DNA of 64,000 nt from Armigeres subalbatus (taxonomy: Eukaryota > Arthropoda > Insecta > Diptera > Culicidae): NCBI RefSeq assembly GCF_024139115.2, contig NC_085140.1:464473506-464537505 (forward strand), read 5' to 3'. Below, piece by piece: positions 1 to 10,700 of the stretch. The notes under the pieces are model-generated. The model was given only the letters and a program-made list of their open reading frames with translations. It did not search any database and was not told where the DNA came from. The position numbers were made by a program, and so were the translations under genes. Each line of letters starts with the position of its first letter. Within the stretch, counting starts at the first letter, position 1.

Positions 1-2
1 TT

Positions 3-1403
3 TACACAGACGCATCGGCGTTAACTTACATAATGCGAAGCAGTTGGAGAACATCCTCGCGCCTGTGCCGCTGGAGCATAGAGCTTCAGAAGTTTGAAAT
101 GACTATCATACATCGCCGAGGGGTCGACAACATCGTCGCCGACGCCCTGTCCAGGTCCGTGGAGGAAATAAAAGTCTCCGAGGAGGATAACGGCTGGTAT
201 GCGAATCTCAAAAGAAACGTTCAGAAAGATCCGGAGAGATTTAAAGATTACCGAATAGATCGGGGGATTTTGAAAAAATTGGTGTCGACCCAAGAAGAAT
301 TTTTAGACTACAAGTTCTCATGGAAGACCTGTGTCCCTGAGTCTCTTCGAGAGACGGTTCTCGTAGAAGAACATGACGACAAATTGCATCTGGGGACAGA
401 GAAAACACTTGCGCTGATTAAAAAAAAGTATTTCTGGCCTAAAATGCAGATGGATGTAAAAAAATATGTAAGAAAATGTTCCCTATGTCGGCAAAATAAG
501 GCTGCAAACAGGTCACAAATACCACAGCCAGGGCAACAGAGGCTAACCAATAAACCCTTCCAAATCGTGGCATTAGATTTCATCCAATCCCTCCCCCGCA
601 CTAAAAGTGGCAATACTCACCTCCTGGTCATCATGGACCTTTTTTCCAAGTGGTGTCTACTTACACCGGTACGAAAGATCTCTGCTCCGCTGGTTACCAA
701 AACTCTGGAGGAATCCTGGTTTAGGAGGTATTCCGTACCAGAGTTTATTATTACGGACAATGCTTCCACCTTCCTATCTTCGGAATTTAAGGCATTGTTA
801 AGTAAATACAAAATACAACACTGGAGAAATGCCCGGTATCACAGCCAGGCAAATCCCGTCGAACGTCTGAACCGGACAATTAATCAGTGTATTAGGTCAT
901 ATGTAAAAAACAATCAAAAAATTTGGGATACTCGGGTGTCCGAGATTGAACACTGTCTAAACTGTACACCCCATACCTCTACGGGATTTTCTCCCTATAG
1001 AGTACTATTCGGGCATGAAATAATTGTATCCGGAGAGGAACACAGGATGGACAGGGAAGAGGAGGAAGTATCGGAGGATGGAAGGTTGGAAAGAAAGGGA
1101 AGAATTGACGATCATATTTATTCAACTATTCAAAAAAATCTGAGAAAATGCCATGAAAAGAACCTTAACACGTACAACCTAAGAACGAAACATTCGGCTC
1201 CGGTCTACGCAGTCGGCCAGAGGGTGTTCCGTCGGAACTTTCGTCTGTCTTCCGCAGCGAACTCGTATAACGCTAAATTAGACGCTCTATACGTTCCCTG
1301 TACCGTTCTTGCTCGCATTGGGACGAGCTCTTATGAGCTGGCAGACGAGTCGGGAAAGTCAATCGGAGTATTTTCCGTCTGTGATCTGAAACCCGAAGCC
1401 TAA
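3..1403 (+). CDS. pol: gypsy pol, partial: end of RNase H plus integrase
   Basis: The frame is open from base 3. It starts in the end of the RNase H domain (YTDASALTYIM, then the tether motif HRRGVDNIVADALSRS near 111-155) and runs into integrase. Visible integrase parts are the HHCC zinc-binding region (HDD..HLG near 372-400, then CSLC near 480) and the DDE catalytic core: D in ALDFIQSLP near 573, D in IITDNASTF near 750, E in NPVERLNRT near 858. The C-terminal part ends with ELADESGKSIGVF..CDLKPEA and TAA at 1401-1403, as is usual for the Ty3/gypsy integrase tail. No frameshift is seen in this part. No envelope ORF follows. The protein would act in the nucleus to join element cDNA to the chromosome. 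Confidence 0.9.
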   Translation, partial: YTDASALTYIMRSSWRTSSRLCRWSIELQKFEMTIIHRRGVDNIVADALSRSVEEIKVSEEDNGWYANLKRNVQKDPERFKDYRIDRGILKKLVSTQEEFLDYKFSWKTCVPESLRETVLVEEHDDKLHLGTEKTLALIKKKYFWPKMQMDVKKYVRKCSLCRQNKAANRSQIPQPGQQRLTNKPFQIVALDFIQSLPRTKSGNTHLLVIMDLFSKWCLLTPVRKISAPLVTKTLEESWFRRYSVPEFIITDNASTFLSSEFKALLSKYKIQHWRNARYHSQANPVERLNRTINQCIRSYVKNNQKIWDTRVSEIEHCLNCTPHTSTGFSPYRVLFGHEIIVSGEEHRMDREEEEVSEDGRLERKGRIDDHIYSTIQKNLRKCHEKNLNTYNLRTKHSAPVYAVGQRVFRRNFRLSSAANSYNAKLDALYVPCTVLARIGTSSYELADESGKSIGVFSVCDLKPEA

Positions 1404-2085
1404 AACCAGTCCCTATTAATTATAAATCTTCAGGTGGGTCGTTTGATAAACACTTACCAGTCACAAAATCGTTCGGACGTTAATGAAGCATACTTCGCCT
1501 CGGATTGATCACCGGGAGCTAAAAATAAAAAAAAACACAATCAATTCGTATTTCAAGGTCAAGGTCGCCGTCGACTTTATTCGCTCGATAACAGAAATAA
1601 TAGTAAAAACTTACCGGCAAATCAGCAAATTATCTTCTCCAATAGCACGCTCTCTCCATCAGTTGATCCCCCAAAACATTCAGTGATATATCGACCGGTA
1701 AAAGCATTCCCGATCGCTGATCCTTGCGCACCTCGAGATCCTGCTCCTGGAGGACACGATTTGAACAAAAACAATCGCCGGAAAACTCGCGAAAACCGTG
1801 AATAAATCGCATTACAGTTCGTCGTCTCGCATGCACCGTCGTTCGTAATTGCGGAGAGTGGTAAATAAAGTTGACGATTTGACAGTTCTCAACACAGGAT
1901 TGTGTTAGTATTTTGAGCCACAAATAAAATGAGTGCCTTTTCTTCATCGTGAGAGCGATGAAGGTAAATGGTTTTTCAGTGGGCCTCAACATAGAAAATA
2001 TTCATCATAAATCGAAAAATGATTAATGTTAAAATTAATTTCCAAGAAATTTATATGCTAAAACAGATGAAAGTTTCTCACTTTC
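1404..2085 (+). other. gypsy 3' non-coding stretch
   Basis: No coding potential on either strand that resembles a known protein. It is AT-rich and lies between the pol stop and the polypurine tract, where some gypsy elements carry env. No env-like ORF is present here. Confidence 0.5.
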
Positions 2086-2094
2086 AGAGGGGGA
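2086..2094 (+). promoter_or_regulatory. polypurine tract
   Basis: AGAGGGGGA directly precedes a TG dinucleotide (TGATAGGGTAATG). This is the expected plus-strand primer site next to a 3' LTR. Confidence 0.65.
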
Positions 2095-3753
2095 TGATAG
2101 GGTAATGTAACCAGTGGTCCCATTTTTGTTGCTTGTCGGCTCCACCGCAAGTGCATATTCCCTCCACCATCAAACCCACCGTGTACTCCGACACTGAGTA
2201 ACAAGCTTACAGCGGTTTGAGCGTGAGCCAAAAAGAGTGCCCACCATACTTTTTTCATGTGCCAATAGATGGTGCACGGAAGGGTTGCCAGATCGACAAG
2301 CCTGTCAATGTTCGGCAATGTTCGTGCTTTGTCGTATCTTAAAATTAATCGAACAACTCAGCTTTCAGCCGGAGGAAGATTATTAAGTTCCATGACCGCG
2401 AAAAGAGTGGAAGTGCGCGTCGGAACATATAAATATAACGTAGTTAAAAAAGTATTATATATATATAAATACTGTGTAAGATTCTTTAAACGGATTGCCG
2501 GTGTTCGCAAGTGTGATTACCGAGAAGGGCGAGTTAGAAAACGGAGAAAAAGGTCCAGAGCGGCCTTTTTCTTTTTTCCCCATCGCTTGGTGGCACAAGC
2601 GGTGGATTGTATTCCCCAGGATTAACGTCGGACGATTCGGACAGGGCTCTGGATACAGCAACGGTCTTTCGTGGAAGAATTCCGCCATCTTGGACATCGT
2701 TCTCGTCGAAGCGTGCGTGGCCATCTTGGCGAGAGTGCCATTCCTATTTGTGTTCCGTCAGCGGCCATTCCGGCATCACGGTATCCACGTGGCCGGGGCG
2801 TCACCATCGACATCTTGGGACAGCTTTCGGCGTCACCCATCGCATCACGCCGGTCGCCAGTGAACGCGACCATTTTGTTGGCGCATCGCCAAGCTCTCGT
2901 GCTGTGGATCGCCAAGCCAGATCGCCAAGCCCGTGCTGTGGATCGCCAAGCCCGTGCCCATCGTCAAGCCGTCGTCCGGCGGATCGCCAAGCCGGATCGC
3001 CAAGCCAGATCGCCAAGCTCTCATCCGGCGCATCGTCAAGCCCTCGTGCTGTGGATCGCCAAGCCCTTGCCCATCGTCAAGCCGTCGTCCGGTGGATCGA
3101 CAAACCTCGCCCGGCGCCTCGTCAAGCCTCCATCCTGTACGTCGCCAAGCCCTCGCCCGGCGCCTCATCAAGCCTTCACCCGGCGCCTCGTCAAGCCTCC
3201 ATCCTGTACGTCGCCAAGCCCTCGCCCGGCGCCTCATCAAGCCTTCACCCGGTGCGTCGTCAAGCCTCCATACCGTACGCCACCCCGGCCTTCGCCCGGT
3301 TCATCCTCCAGCCTTGATCATCGTCCAGCTAGCGTACAGGCGCATCGTTCAACCTCCATCCGTTACACTACCAAGCCTCCGTCCGGTGCAAAACCCGGCC
3401 TGCGTCAACGTCAACCTACCTGCCTCCTGCCACCCATTCGCCACCGGATGCCGGTGATCATCAACAACCGCAAGTACCCCCCCACAATGTTTTGTGACGT
3501 CACTCAATTAAACAACCCCATGCAGAGGGGAATAAATCGCATGTAAAAATGTACATCAGGTAGCACTTTTTCCACACAAGCAATCCCTAAGGTTTTTTAA
3601 TACAGTTTTCTCTTTGTGCTCGTTCTCGGACTCAAAAAGGAGTCACCAGGCCTCGCTTTCCGCGGGCGGATATTTGATTATTTTCCTTGGCAGCTTTTGA
3701 GTCCCTCTTGGTGCGACACGGTCTGCCGGCTCTTTCGCATTGTAACATTTATT
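2095..3753 (+). repeat. putative 3' LTR with internal minisatellite
   Basis: It starts with TG right after the polypurine tract. It holds a TATA-like TATAAATA at 2428-2435 and AATAAA at 3531-3536, consistent with LTR promoter and polyadenylation signals. The end is unresolved because no second LTR is in the window. TGTAACA at 3747-3753 is a candidate. If right, the LTR is ~1.66 kb, long for the family, and the excess is the minisatellite at ~2878-3300. Confidence 0.45.
2878..3300. repeat. minisatellite of GCCAAGCC/GTCAAGCC units
   Basis: Short units of the type ATCGCCAAGCC and GTCGTCAAGCC repeat about every 11-24 bases. From 3114 to 3246 two near-identical ~66-bp higher-order units follow each other. 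All frames stay open here, giving low-complexity ORFs on both strands that are by-products of the repeat, not genes. Confidence 0.85.
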
Positions 3754-3916
3754 GGTACGTGTCGCGTAACACCAAGAAGGTGTGTTTGCTCCTGCTGAGG
3801 GGAGTTTCCGGTGCGTGGTAGGTACTACGGTTATCGACCCTATAATTTTCTCCTCTCCTAGGTGTGGGGGAGGTAGTGGGCAAAAATCGGTAAAAAAAAA
3901 AAACACAGAAATAAAG

Positions 3917-3951
<35 letters not shown>
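3754..3951 (+). mobile_element. non-LTR copy 0: 3' stub with poly(A)
   Basis: About 160 bases of unassigned sequence end in AATAAA (3910-3915), GATT and a run of 32 A (3920-3951). The tail matches the AATAAAGAT-poly(A) ends of the other copies, so this is the 3' end of a non-LTR element. No coding part remains, and its left limit against the gypsy LTR is not certain. Confidence 0.55.
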
Positions 3952-3957
<6 letters not shown>

Positions 3958-5338
3958 GAGTCCGCCGTCGATATCACTATGGCCTCGAGCGGCGTCTTGG
4001 GTCGGCTTCTCTGGTCCACTGATGGGGACCCAAGAGGTAGTGATCACTCGCCCATCCTCGTGGCCCTGGACAGCACTCCCACAAACATCACCCGCCGACC
4101 ACGATGGAAATATGGAGAGGCGGACTGGGGCAGTTTTCAGCGGGAGATCGAACGCGAGCTGCCCCTACGTCCCGACCAGTCAATCTCCGAGATCTCCAAC
4201 ATCATCCTCCAAGCGGCAGAAGGTACCATCCCCAGGACTAGTCCCAACCCGGGTCGCAAGGCCGTCCATTGGTGGAGCGACACCACCAAAAAGGCGGTGA
4301 AAGCCAGGCGCAAGGCGCTCCGAGCGCTGAAAAAAGCCAAGGCACGGCTTCCAGCTAACGACCAGCGCCTCGTCGAGATCCGTTCCAAGTACCAAACAGC
4401 CCGGAACGATTGCCGCCAAACACTACGCGACACGAAAGACAAAGCCTGGGTCGACTTTCTAGACGGGATCAATCCGGATCAGTCCTCGACCGAACTCTGG
4501 AGGCGAATCAACGCATTCCAAGGTAAGCGACGAGCAAACGGAATTACCCTGAGCGTTAACGGCGTTACCCACCGGGACCCGGAGGTCGTGGCTGACGCAC
4601 TAGCCGACCATTTCCACCGACAATCATCCTTCCTGGAGTATCCCGAAGACTTCCGCAAAAAACATCCTGCTCCCACGGCGGAAATCGCTTCCTTCCAAGT
4701 TCCACCGGACAATGGCAACGATATAAACCGACCCTTCACCATGGCCGAACTGGATTTCGCCCTCCAAAAAGGCAGCGGTAAGTCAGCCGGCCCGGACGGC
4801 ACCGGCTACCAAATGTACCGAAACCTCCCACCGTGTGGCAAGGCGGCCTTCCTGAAGGCTATCAACCAGGAGTGGATCAACGGCACTTTCCCTGCAGAGT
4901 GGAGAACCAGCTTGGTAGTCCCGATACCTAAAAGCCAGGGCCCAGCGAATGAAGCCGGAAGCTACCGACCCATCGCCCTCACCAATGTTGGCTCCAAAAT
5001 TATGGAGCGAATGGTCAACCGTCGCCTAACGCATTTCTTGGAGACCTCAGGTAAGATCAACCACCGCCAACACGCTTTCCGTTCCGGCCGTGGTACCGGA
5101 ACATATCTCGCTTCTCTCGGCCAAATCCTGGAAGAGGCTAAGACACAAGACAAACACGTCGAGCTCGTGTCCCTCGACATCTCCCGTGCGTACAACCGCG
5201 CATGGACCCCCGGCGTCCTCAAGAAACTGGCACTCTGGGGTGTCTCCGGTAATCTCCTCACCTTTATCAAAAATTTTTTAATCGACCGCTCGTTCCGAGT
5301 CTTACTCGGCAACCATACATCAAAATCGATGAAGGAGG
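3952..5338 (+). mobile_element. non-LTR copy 1, left part (5'-truncated)
   Basis: It begins directly after the poly(A) of copy 0, inside the endonuclease coding region, and is cut at 5338 by copy 2. The rest of copy 1 resumes at 17345. The two halves share GATGAAGGAGG at the break, so they are one element split by an insertion. Confidence 0.92.
3952..5338 (+). pseudogene. copy 1 ORF2 fragment: EN end and RT fingers/palm
   Basis: In frame from 3952 (reads SAVDITMASS). It holds the last EN motif SDHSPILVALD near 4040, the linker region, and the first part of RT with KGSGKSAGPDGTGYQM near 4780 and SLDISRAYNRAWTPG near 5175. It stops being retrotransposon-coded at 5338, within the codons just before the EETGVPQGS motif. 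The open frame then runs by chance into copy 2 until 5412. The EN N-terminal half is missing because of 5' truncation, so the copy is dead irrespective of the insertion. Confidence 0.9.
5328..5338 (+). repeat. target-site duplication of copy 2, left
   Basis: GATGAAGGAGG, 11 bases, identical to 17345-17355. The length fits the 10-14 bp duplications made by I-type elements. Confidence 0.9.
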
Positions 5339-6218
5339 CCAGCAAATCGTTTGCAGTCGAGCTGAACAGACGCGTTTTTCTGTTAGCTCTCGCTCGGTTG
5401 ATAGCTTTTTAATTTGTTCACTGTGTGTCCTGTGTAACAAATTTTAAATCTTGTTTTGTCCGTTATTTTAAATCGTGGTGTCGTAAATCGTTACGTGTTA
5501 CGTGTCCGCGACGAACCGTGGGTGTACTCCGACCGGATTCCGGTTTTTACCGGCCCTAATCGGCCGGATTGTCCCTGCCTAACCGGCAGTGAAGTGCCAG
5601 GACAAAGGACGGTTATCCGATAAAAGTGTGGTAGTTTTCGCGTGAAGCCTTCGGAGGCTTGAGCCCCCTACCGAACTGGGTCGGAGGGGGCCCAGAAGTG
5701 CTAAAAGAACTGGCCACAAACATTGCCAGCCATCCTAGTGACAATAGCAATAAGTGAAGCCAAGCCAAAATCTAAACCCAAGCGTGACCGGCGTCCAGGT
5801 CATTGCCCACCAGTTGACCTGACCTGACCCGATACAGAAGTGCGAAGAGAACATTAGTGCATACTCACCGTATACTCACCTCCACCGGTGGGGCGGTTGC
5901 CCGGAAAGTGTACCAGTGTTGAAAGCGGGAGTGAAATCGGCGCTCAGAGCGGACACATCGAGAAGTGAAGAGACAAGTTTCGGTTACCGGGTTGACAGTT
6001 TCTATCGCGGCGGAGTGAACCTTTAGTGCGACGAGCGGAAGATCCGCACAAAGTGGACTGCAAAGAGAGTCCGATCTCACAATCGGCTCTCCGAAGAGCG
6101 GACAAGAAGACCTAAAGTGAGTGGGGACTTTCGGTGAAATATTTCAAAACCTAGTGAGTGCGAGTAACTGCTCCCCCCGCGCGGTGAGCTTCTCGCTGCT
6201 GCTGCCAACCCGGCAGCA
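5339..6218 (+). promoter_or_regulatory. copy 2 5'UTR and presumed internal promoter
   Basis: 880 bases from the 5' junction to the ORF1 start. A GCAGTCG near 5356 resembles an insect initiator, and GACGCG follows some 14 bases later; this fits the downstream promoters of non-LTR elements but is only suggestive. GC-rich inverted repeats (for example CCGGATTCCGG and CGGCCGG at 5540-5580) could fold in the RNA. Confidence 0.5.
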
Positions 6219-7703
6219 ATGAACGGGGGAGATTCCCCTTGGTGGAATGATCCACCGCCCGGTGGATCAAGATTGATTGATGGAAGTCATACGGGTCCGA
6301 CTCTCCCTCCATTTATGGACGGAGAAAATATGCATGGGTCCCTTCATATTCTCCGGTTATCGGCGGTAAGTGGGTCTCTTCCTAAAATTCCTTTTACTAT
6401 CAGGAAGTCCGTCCAACAACACGTCCACGGCAAGATCGATGGCGCCTTCCCCGAGGCACAAGGCACGACGTACGCCCTGAAGGTGAGAAACATGCGTCAG
6501 GTCAAAGCCTTGCTCTCGATGACCGCACTAATCGATGGAACTCCAGTCACCGTTACCGAACATCCGAACCTTAACACCACCAGATGCGTTGTAAGCTGTC
6601 GTGACGTCATCACCATGTCCGATGCCGAGCTTCTCGAGGAGCTGAAAGACCAAGGAGTAAGGGAGGTTAGACGCATCACTCGCAAAAACGGAGAAGGAAG
6701 AGAGAATACGCCGACGATGATAGTTACCGTTAGTGGTACAACGATGCCGAGTTTCATCGATTTCGGTTACATCCGGTGTCGAACTCGGCCATATTATCCG
6801 TCGCCCATGCAGTGCTTTACCTGCTGGGCCTTCGGTCACACCGCAAAGCGCTGCCAGGCCAAATCCCCCGTCTGCGGCAAATGCTCGGGCAATCACGATA
6901 TTGCAGAGGACAGAAGTTGCTCCAACAACAAATTTTGCTCCCGCTGTCAGTCCGATGAGCATGCGCTGTCGGAGCGCTCATGCCCGGCCTACAAAAGAGA
7001 AAACGAGATTCAAAGAATTAAAGTCGACCTTGGATTATCTTACCCTGCCGCCAGGAGAGCTTACGACTCGAGACACAGTAACAACGCTTATGCTAACATC
7101 CTCCCCCGCAACGACAACAACAACGAAGACAACATAAGGCAGATCATGGCACAAAAAGACGCGGAAATAGCTGAGCTCCGTGCGGCACTTTCTTCCCGTG
7201 CCCAACCAACCACCCCCAAGGATGACACGACCATCGCAGATCTCAGAACAATAATAGCCCAACAAGCAGAACAAATATCCCAGCTAACCACACAGTTGAA
7301 TAGCTTCCTCAGAACCGTTATGCCAGCCAATTACATCACCCCCCCCTCAGCAGAAACCCCCCCTACACAAAAAGCCACCCGAAAAACCACCATCGAAAGC
7401 AACCCCGAAACCGACCCGTTCGAAGGCATCTTCACCGACTCTAACGATTCGGTGAACATTAGTGACACGGAAGTCACACCGACACCAGCTACTCAAATGG
7501 AAACAACAAGATCATCGGGCGCAGTCCCAAAGTCTCTATTCCAAAAGGACAACGGACCAAAGGCTGCACCCAAAGCCCAAAGAAGCAACCAACCATTACC
7601 TCCCTCTAGCACCCCCGCGAAGCGCTCCCTCTCGAGCGTTTCTCCAGCCGACCCAGCAAATCCGCAGCAGCAGAAGAGGACCAAACAGAAAGCAAACCGG
7701 TAA
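6219..7703 (+). CDS. copy 2 ORF1: gag-like RNA-binding protein
   Basis: Intact 494-residue protein. Three zinc knuckles follow each other at about residues 201-260: CFTCWAFGHTAKRC, CGKCSGNHDIAEDRSC and CSRCQSDEHALSERSC. They are followed by the conserved ENEIQRIKVDLGLSYPAARR stretch. The region after residue ~300 is Gln/Glu-rich with heptads (QIMAQKDAEIAELRAAL) and probably a coiled coil; the C-terminus is Pro/Ser/Thr-rich and basic. By family knowledge it binds element RNA and forms the ribonucleoprotein. The start ATG at 6219 is the first in frame and precedes the conserved N-terminal region. The stop lies 21 bases before the ORF2 ATG. Confidence 0.92.
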   Translation: MNGGDSPWWNDPPPGGSRLIDGSHTGPTLPPFMDGENMHGSLHILRLSAVSGSLPKIPFTIRKSVQQHVHGKIDGAFPEAQGTTYALKVRNMRQVKALLSMTALIDGTPVTVTEHPNLNTTRCVVSCRDVITMSDAELLEELKDQGVREVRRITRKNGEGRENTPTMIVTVSGTTMPSFIDFGYIRCRTRPYYPSPMQCFTCWAFGHTAKRCQAKSPVCGKCSGNHDIAEDRSCSNNKFCSRCQSDEHALSERSCPAYKRENEIQRIKVDLGLSYPAARRAYDSRHSNNAYANILPRNDNNNEDNIRQIMAQKDAEIAELRAALSSRAQPTTPKDDTTIADLRTIIAQQAEQISQLTTQLNSFLRTVMPANYITPPSAETPPTQKATRKTTIESNPETDPFEGIFTDSNDSVNISDTEVTPTPATQMETTRSSGAVPKSLFQKDNGPKAAPKAQRSNQPLPPSSTPAKRSLSSVSPADPANPQQQKRTKQKANR

Positions 7704-7724
7704 CGCATCACGCTTTAAACAACA

Positions 7725-10700
7725 ATGTCAATCCCCTATCAAAAAGGAACTGAGTCACCATCGGCAACGAATTCCACAGTAGCAAATGCCCCATTAACCG
7801 GTAAAAGAACCCACTACTCGTTACCCAAAGCTGCTTTTTCTGACTCAACGATCTATGACCGGATTCTCAGTCAAGCCTTCGGCCCCAACCTCAAAATTGG
7901 AGCCCAATCGACATCTACAAGCCATCTTTTTTCTGCCGTCGGGGCGGCCCTGCCCGTGGTTGGTCAACCCGCGGTACCGATCACGGGTGGTAAACCGCCT
8001 TGTTCGTGCCCGTCCAGCCCGCTATCACCGCTTGCTAAGCCTTTCATCCCTCGGCAAACACGAAGTAACCAGTCTTTCCTCCCACTGGAGGAGCTTGGGC
8101 AGCCCAAGTTCCGCAGCCCGGTCTTGGGTCGTAAGTCCCACCCTTGCAATCGTCGCAATCTTGATGGAATAACGCCGCCACTATACGTTCTACCGTTATC
8201 TGCGCTAACGAGTTCGCTGATTTATGACCAATTTTTAACCGATGTCTTTGGTCCCATACCAGGATTAGGAGTCGCCTCCTTCTCAAACAAACATTTTTTT
8301 CCTGCCGTCGGGGTTGCCCTGCCCGTGGTCGGTCAACCAACGGTACCGGTCACGGGTAGTAAGTCACCTTGTTCGTGCCCACCGGGTCGACTTTCACCAT
8401 ACGCTGAACCGTTCCTCCCATCCAGCTATTCCCAAAGAATAAATAGCACCGGTACCAGTGAGCTTGGGCAGCCCAAGTTCCGCAGCCCGGTCTTGGGTCG
8501 TAAGTCCCACCACGTTCGCCGTAGCAACTCATACCAAGAAATAGCCGATAGCTCGATGTCCACTCCACCCGCCTCTGTGCCTGATGTCGGGACGACTCTG
8601 TCCACGAGGGGTTGTCTCCCGCCTGGTCCTCATCCGGATAACTCTTCTCTCTCTTCGATTCCGGGATACTCATCCCAGAACCCAAATCAACAAGGCTGCA
8701 ACGCATCTATCGACTTATCAGCGCCAGTTTTCCCACGTCCAACCCAGCCGGCTGCAACAAACTTCTGTTTGCAATGGAACCTAAATGGCTATTGGAATAA
8801 TCTTCCCAATCTTGAGCTGCTGACCAACCATAGCCAACCCTGGACAATTGCGTTGCAGGAAGTGAACAAAGTCTCTGACGACAGACTGTCGAAAACTCTT
8901 AACGGAAAATATCGGTGGCACCACAAAATCGGCGCTAACTTTCGACATTCGGTGGCGATAGGAGTTCTAGAAAGAATACCCCACGACTTTCTGGAACTCG
9001 ACACCGATTTACCAGCGATCGGGGTTAGGATTAAAGGTTCCATTAACATTACGCTACTCAATCTATACCTGCCTTGCGGTCCGCTAAAGACCTCAAAAGG
9101 AAATTGGACAAGCTTATCAAATCCACTCCTGGTCCATATATGGTTGTAGGAGACATGAACGCGCACCACCCCCAATGGGGTGGAGGTCGTGCCGACCCTA
9201 GAGGAAGAATCATCCTGGACTGGCTAGAGAGCAACGATATAGCCCTACTAAATGACGGCAGTCCAACCTTTTTCAACGGGCACGTTCACACGTCAATCGA
9301 CATCACCGCAATCAGCCAACAACGGGTACCCAACTTTCAATGGTCCGCCTGTACGGATTTGTATGGTAGCAACCATTTCCCGCTACAAATAACGAGTAAC
9401 GTTATCATCGCAGAACCCAGCTGTAGACCTCGCTGGCGGTATGATAAAGCCGATTGGCGGCTTTTCCAAGACAACGTTAGCTTAGAAATCGAAAGAGACA
9501 CACCTACGAACATCCAACAGTTGACCAAGATCATCCACAACTCAGCGCTCCAATCGATACCTAGAACAAACCCCCGGCAGGGCCGCCGAGCCTTGCGTTG
9601 GTGGACAGCTGAGACTCGCCAAGCAGTCAAAGCTCGCAGAAAGGCACTTCGAAAACTTAGAAAGCTGCTACCCACCGATCCAGACCATGAAATCTACGCA
9701 GAAAACTACCGAAAAAAACACGCCGAATGCCGGTCAATCATCCAAGAGGCCAAGAGAACATCCTGGGAAAATTTCCTAGATTCCATCAACCCAGCGCAAT
9801 CCACAACCGAACTGTGGAACAAGGTGAACGCAGTTAGCGGGAAAAGGAAAACTACCGGCATCACACTGGATCTAGGAAACTCAACGATATCAGAACCTAC
9901 AGAAGTTGCTAACACACTGGGAGACTACTTCGCATCACTAGTCACAATGGGCTCCTATCCACAGCAATTCCAGAAGAAAGCACGCAGAGAACTACCCCTT
10001 ATCGAGAAACTAACCGCACACGCCGAAACATTACCATCACCATTAGATCGTCCTTTTTCCATGGAGGAACTCACCTTCGCCCTGACCAAAAGCCAGGGGA
10101 AGTCAGCGGGCCCCGATGGCGTCGGCTACCCGCTCATAAAGCAGCTGCCAACCCATGCAAAATACATTATGTTAGAACTGCTAAACAAAGTATGGACCGA
10201 ACAAACCTTCCCGGATGAATGGAGAGAAAGTACAGTCATTCCTATTCCAAAAAGCAAAGTACCCTCCAGAGATGTATCAAAATTTCGCCCAATATCACTC
10301 ACGTCCTGTCTATCCAAAGTACTCGAAAGACTAGTTAACAGAAGACTACGAGAAAAACTGGAACACGAAGGGCGGATCGACCAGAGACAACACGCCTTTC
10401 GAGCGGGATATGGAACCAACACATATTTTGCCGCCCTCGGAGAAGTCCTACAAGACGCCTACTCTCGAGGAAAGCATGTGGAGTTAATTTCGCTAGACCT
10501 CGCCAAAGCTTACAATAGAACTTGGACTCCATTAGTTCTGAAGCAATTGGCGAAATGGGATATCAACGGAAACACTCTTGCGTTCTGTCGTAACTTTATG
10601 GCCAACCGGTCCTTTAAAGTTTTCATCGGGAATAGTTCCTCCAAAAGCTTCAACGAAGAGACTGGGGTGCCGCAAGGGTCAGTGTTGGCGGTTACACTAT

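Larger units (their letters stand above)
1..3753 (+). mobile_element. Ty3/gypsy-type LTR retrotransposon, 3' part
   Basis: The window opens inside the pol gene of a Ty3/gypsy element. It continues through integrase, a 3' non-coding stretch, a polypurine tract and what should be the 3' LTR. The 5' half and the other LTR lie outside the window, so the LTR cannot be checked by comparison. The left end (window edge) is certain to be internal. The right end near 3753 is a guess from a TGTAACA at 3747-3753. The element probably inserted into the 3'UTR of non-LTR copy 0, whose poly(A) tail follows. Confidence 0.75.

Noticed and set aside
2607..3546. Long Ser/Pro/Arg-rich ORFs on both strands
   Set aside because: They lie over the minisatellite. 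Repeats without stops keep several frames open; no domain or conserved start is seen.
3747..3790. Primer-binding site after the LTR (TTGGTACGTGTCGCG)
   Set aside because: A 3' LTR should be followed by host sequence, not a primer site, and the bases do not clearly match a common tRNA 3' end.
7937..8520. HDV-like self-cleaving ribozyme in the ORF2 N-terminal repeats
   Set aside because: GGG and TAAGTC pieces recall that fold, but I could not lay out the nested double pseudoknot with a consistent catalytic core.
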